Positions 15,111 through 15,943 of a DNA stretch of 15,943 nucleotides are shown piece after piece (the stretch's first letter is position 1; every line of letters starts with the position of its first letter). This DNA comes from Xanthobacteraceae bacterium (GTDB lineage Bacteria; Pseudomonadota; Alphaproteobacteria; Rhizobiales; Xanthobacteraceae). The notes beneath the pieces were generated by a model. That model did no database searches. It worked only from the letters and a program-made list of their open reading frames with translations, and was not told where the DNA came from. Location: contig JASHSY010000306.1 of the NCBI GenBank assembly GCA_030040825.1, positions 1 through 15,943 on the forward strand. Reading direction: 5' to 3'. Both the position numbers and the translations under genes were made by a program.

Positions 15111-15140
15111 CGCTGGGACAATGCGGGCTGACGCTGGGAC
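15111..15140. repeat. Direct repeats upstream of the CoA-ligase gene
   Basis: CGCTGGGAC occurs at 15111-15119 and 15132-15140, 21 bases apart, which is two helical turns and places both on the same DNA face. The flanks are also similar (AATGCGG against GAATCCGG). They lie in the 212-base gap before the CoA-ligase gene and could be a regulator site. I see no clear promoter in that gap. Confidence 0.3.
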
Positions 15141-15310
15141 GAATCCGGCGAGCTTTCGTTCGTCTTCGCCTAACGTTCCGGTTTGTCGGCGCGCCCCAAG
15201 CTCCTATCATGCACGACGATACCGACTGACCGAACGAACACGATGATGATCGTTTCCTGGCGGGCCTCTGAGACAGGCGCTGCCGCAGTCGGACGCGGGG
15301 ACGCGGCGCG

Positions 15311-15943
15311 ATGCTGGACGAGCTACTCCGACGCAAGCCGTACAATGCCGTTGCCGATTTTGTCGATGCGCCGGTGGCGCGCGGACTCGCCAATAAGACC
15401 GCCTTCATCGATACCGACCGCGCGCTAAGTTACGGCGAACTGCAAGCGAAGAGCTGCCAGTTCGCCGACGCATTGAAGCAGATTGGCTTACGGCCCGAGG
15501 AGCGGCTGGCGCTTCTTCTCTATGATACCGTCGATTTTCCGGTCGCGTTTTGGGCTGGTTTACGCGCCGGCGTCGTCGTGTTGCCGCTCAATACTTTGCT
15601 GACCGCCGATCAATACGCCTACATCCTCGGCGACAGCCGCGCGTCCGCCATTGTGATCGCCGCGTCGCTCGCTAAAACGCTGCTTCCAATTCTCGACCGG
15701 CTGCCACGTCTGCGCTCGGTCATTTTGGTCAACGCCGGGGCCGAAGACCATGCGGCCTTTGCCGGCCGCGACGTACACGATTTCAGCGAATTATTGGCGC
15801 GGGGATCGGCCGCCCTATTCGCAGCGCCGACTTTGTCCGACGAGGTCGCATTCTGGATGTACACATCGGGCTCTACCGGCGAACCGAAGGGCGTCAAGCA
15901 CGTCCACACCACCTTGATGGCGGCGGCGCGGCTGATGGGTCAG
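15311..15943 (+). CDS. Benzoate-CoA-ligase-family protein, N-terminal part (runs off the window)
   Basis: The frame is open from ATG 15311 to the last base, giving 211 residues of an ANL-superfamily acyl-CoA synthetase. The N-terminus (PYNAVADFVDAPVARGLANKTAFID followed by LSYGELQ) is characteristic of the benzoate-CoA ligase family (BadA/BclA/4-hydroxybenzoate and aminobenzoate ligases). The adenylate-forming A3 motif, YTSGSTGEPKG, stands at residues 184-194 and is intact. Such enzymes activate aromatic acids to CoA thioesters with ATP for ring degradation. The substrate cannot be told without the missing C-terminal two thirds. The Shine-Dalgarno is weak (GGGGAC, 15297-15302). The ATGs at 15243 and 15246 are in another frame and do not extend this gene. 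Confidence 0.9.
   Translation, partial: MLDELLRRKPYNAVADFVDAPVARGLANKTAFIDTDRALSYGELQAKSCQFADALKQIGLRPEERLALLLYDTVDFPVAFWAGLRAGVVVLPLNTLLTADQYAYILGDSRASAIVIAASLAKTLLPILDRLPRLRSVILVNAGAEDHAAFAGRDVHDFSELLARGSAALFAAPTLSDEVAFWMYTSGSTGEPKGVKHVHTTLMAAARLMGQ

Noticed and set aside
14776..15246. 156-codon + frame overlapping the DUF2189 gene and the gap behind it
   Set aside because: It is out of frame with DUF2189 over most of its length, and the product is Ser/Arg/Cys-rich without family features.
1..15943. Mobile elements, CRISPR arrays, tRNA or rRNA genes
   Set aside because: No transposase or integrase motifs, no regularly spaced repeats and no tRNA-like or rRNA-like segments were found on either strand.

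Overview
The window is GC-rich, densely packed and almost entirely coded on the + strand. The protein types point to an alphaproteobacterium of the Rhizobiales, probably of the Bradyrhizobium/Rhodopseudomonas/Xanthobacteraceae kind: a DUF2189 membrane protein, a small exported GVGVGP-type protein, a benzoate-CoA-ligase-family enzyme, and an exopolysaccharide cluster with BioF2-like acyltransferase, NodB-like deacetylase and GH10 hydrolase. This placement is an inference from gene content; no rRNA or other marker is present.

Region 1 (about 1-11793) is part of a surface/exopolysaccharide locus. It opens with the last 39 codons of a gene that may be an O-antigen ligase/polymerase. A stretch of about 310 bases without an intact gene follows, then the remnant of a DUF6492-type gene. 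Next come a WecG/TagA/CpsF glycosyltransferase, a GT2 glycosyltransferase, a GNAT (BioF2/CelD-like) acyltransferase, a NodB-type polysaccharide deacetylase, a second GT2, a Wzx-like flippase, a GT4-like glycosyltransferase, a Tat-exported GH10 glycoside hydrolase and a large HAD-IIIC/FkbH-like protein. Overlapping or near-overlapping stops and starts (about 1647-1654, 3993-3996, 4811/4816, 5934, 7403-7406) indicate translational coupling in two blocks: 809-2585 and 2755-8551. Together the genes could build an undecaprenyl-linked repeat unit, change its N-acyl groups, flip it across the inner membrane and trim the polymer in the periplasm. No priming phosphoglycosyltransferase and no Wza/Wzc-type export genes are in the window, so the locus continues upstream.

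Region 2 (11794-13540) is a pit-type phosphate transporter with a strong rho-independent terminator behind it. Directly after the HAD-IIIC stop codon lies an 18-bp sequence with the architecture of a PhoB box (two 7-bp CTGTCAY-like repeats, 11-bp period). It is the best regulatory signal in the window.

Region 3 (13541-15943) is unrelated housekeeping or accessory material: a small exported Gly/Tyr/His-rich protein with its own ribosome binding site and terminator, a DUF2189 integral membrane protein, and the N-terminal 211 codons of a benzoate-CoA-ligase-family enzyme that runs off the end.

No tRNA, rRNA, CRISPR array, insertion sequence or prophage feature was seen. The points most worth a second look are the Pho box in front of pit, the cysteine cluster fused to the HAD-IIIC protein, altered active-site-region residues in the GH10 enzyme, the decayed DUF6492 gene, and paired repeats in several intergenic segments.
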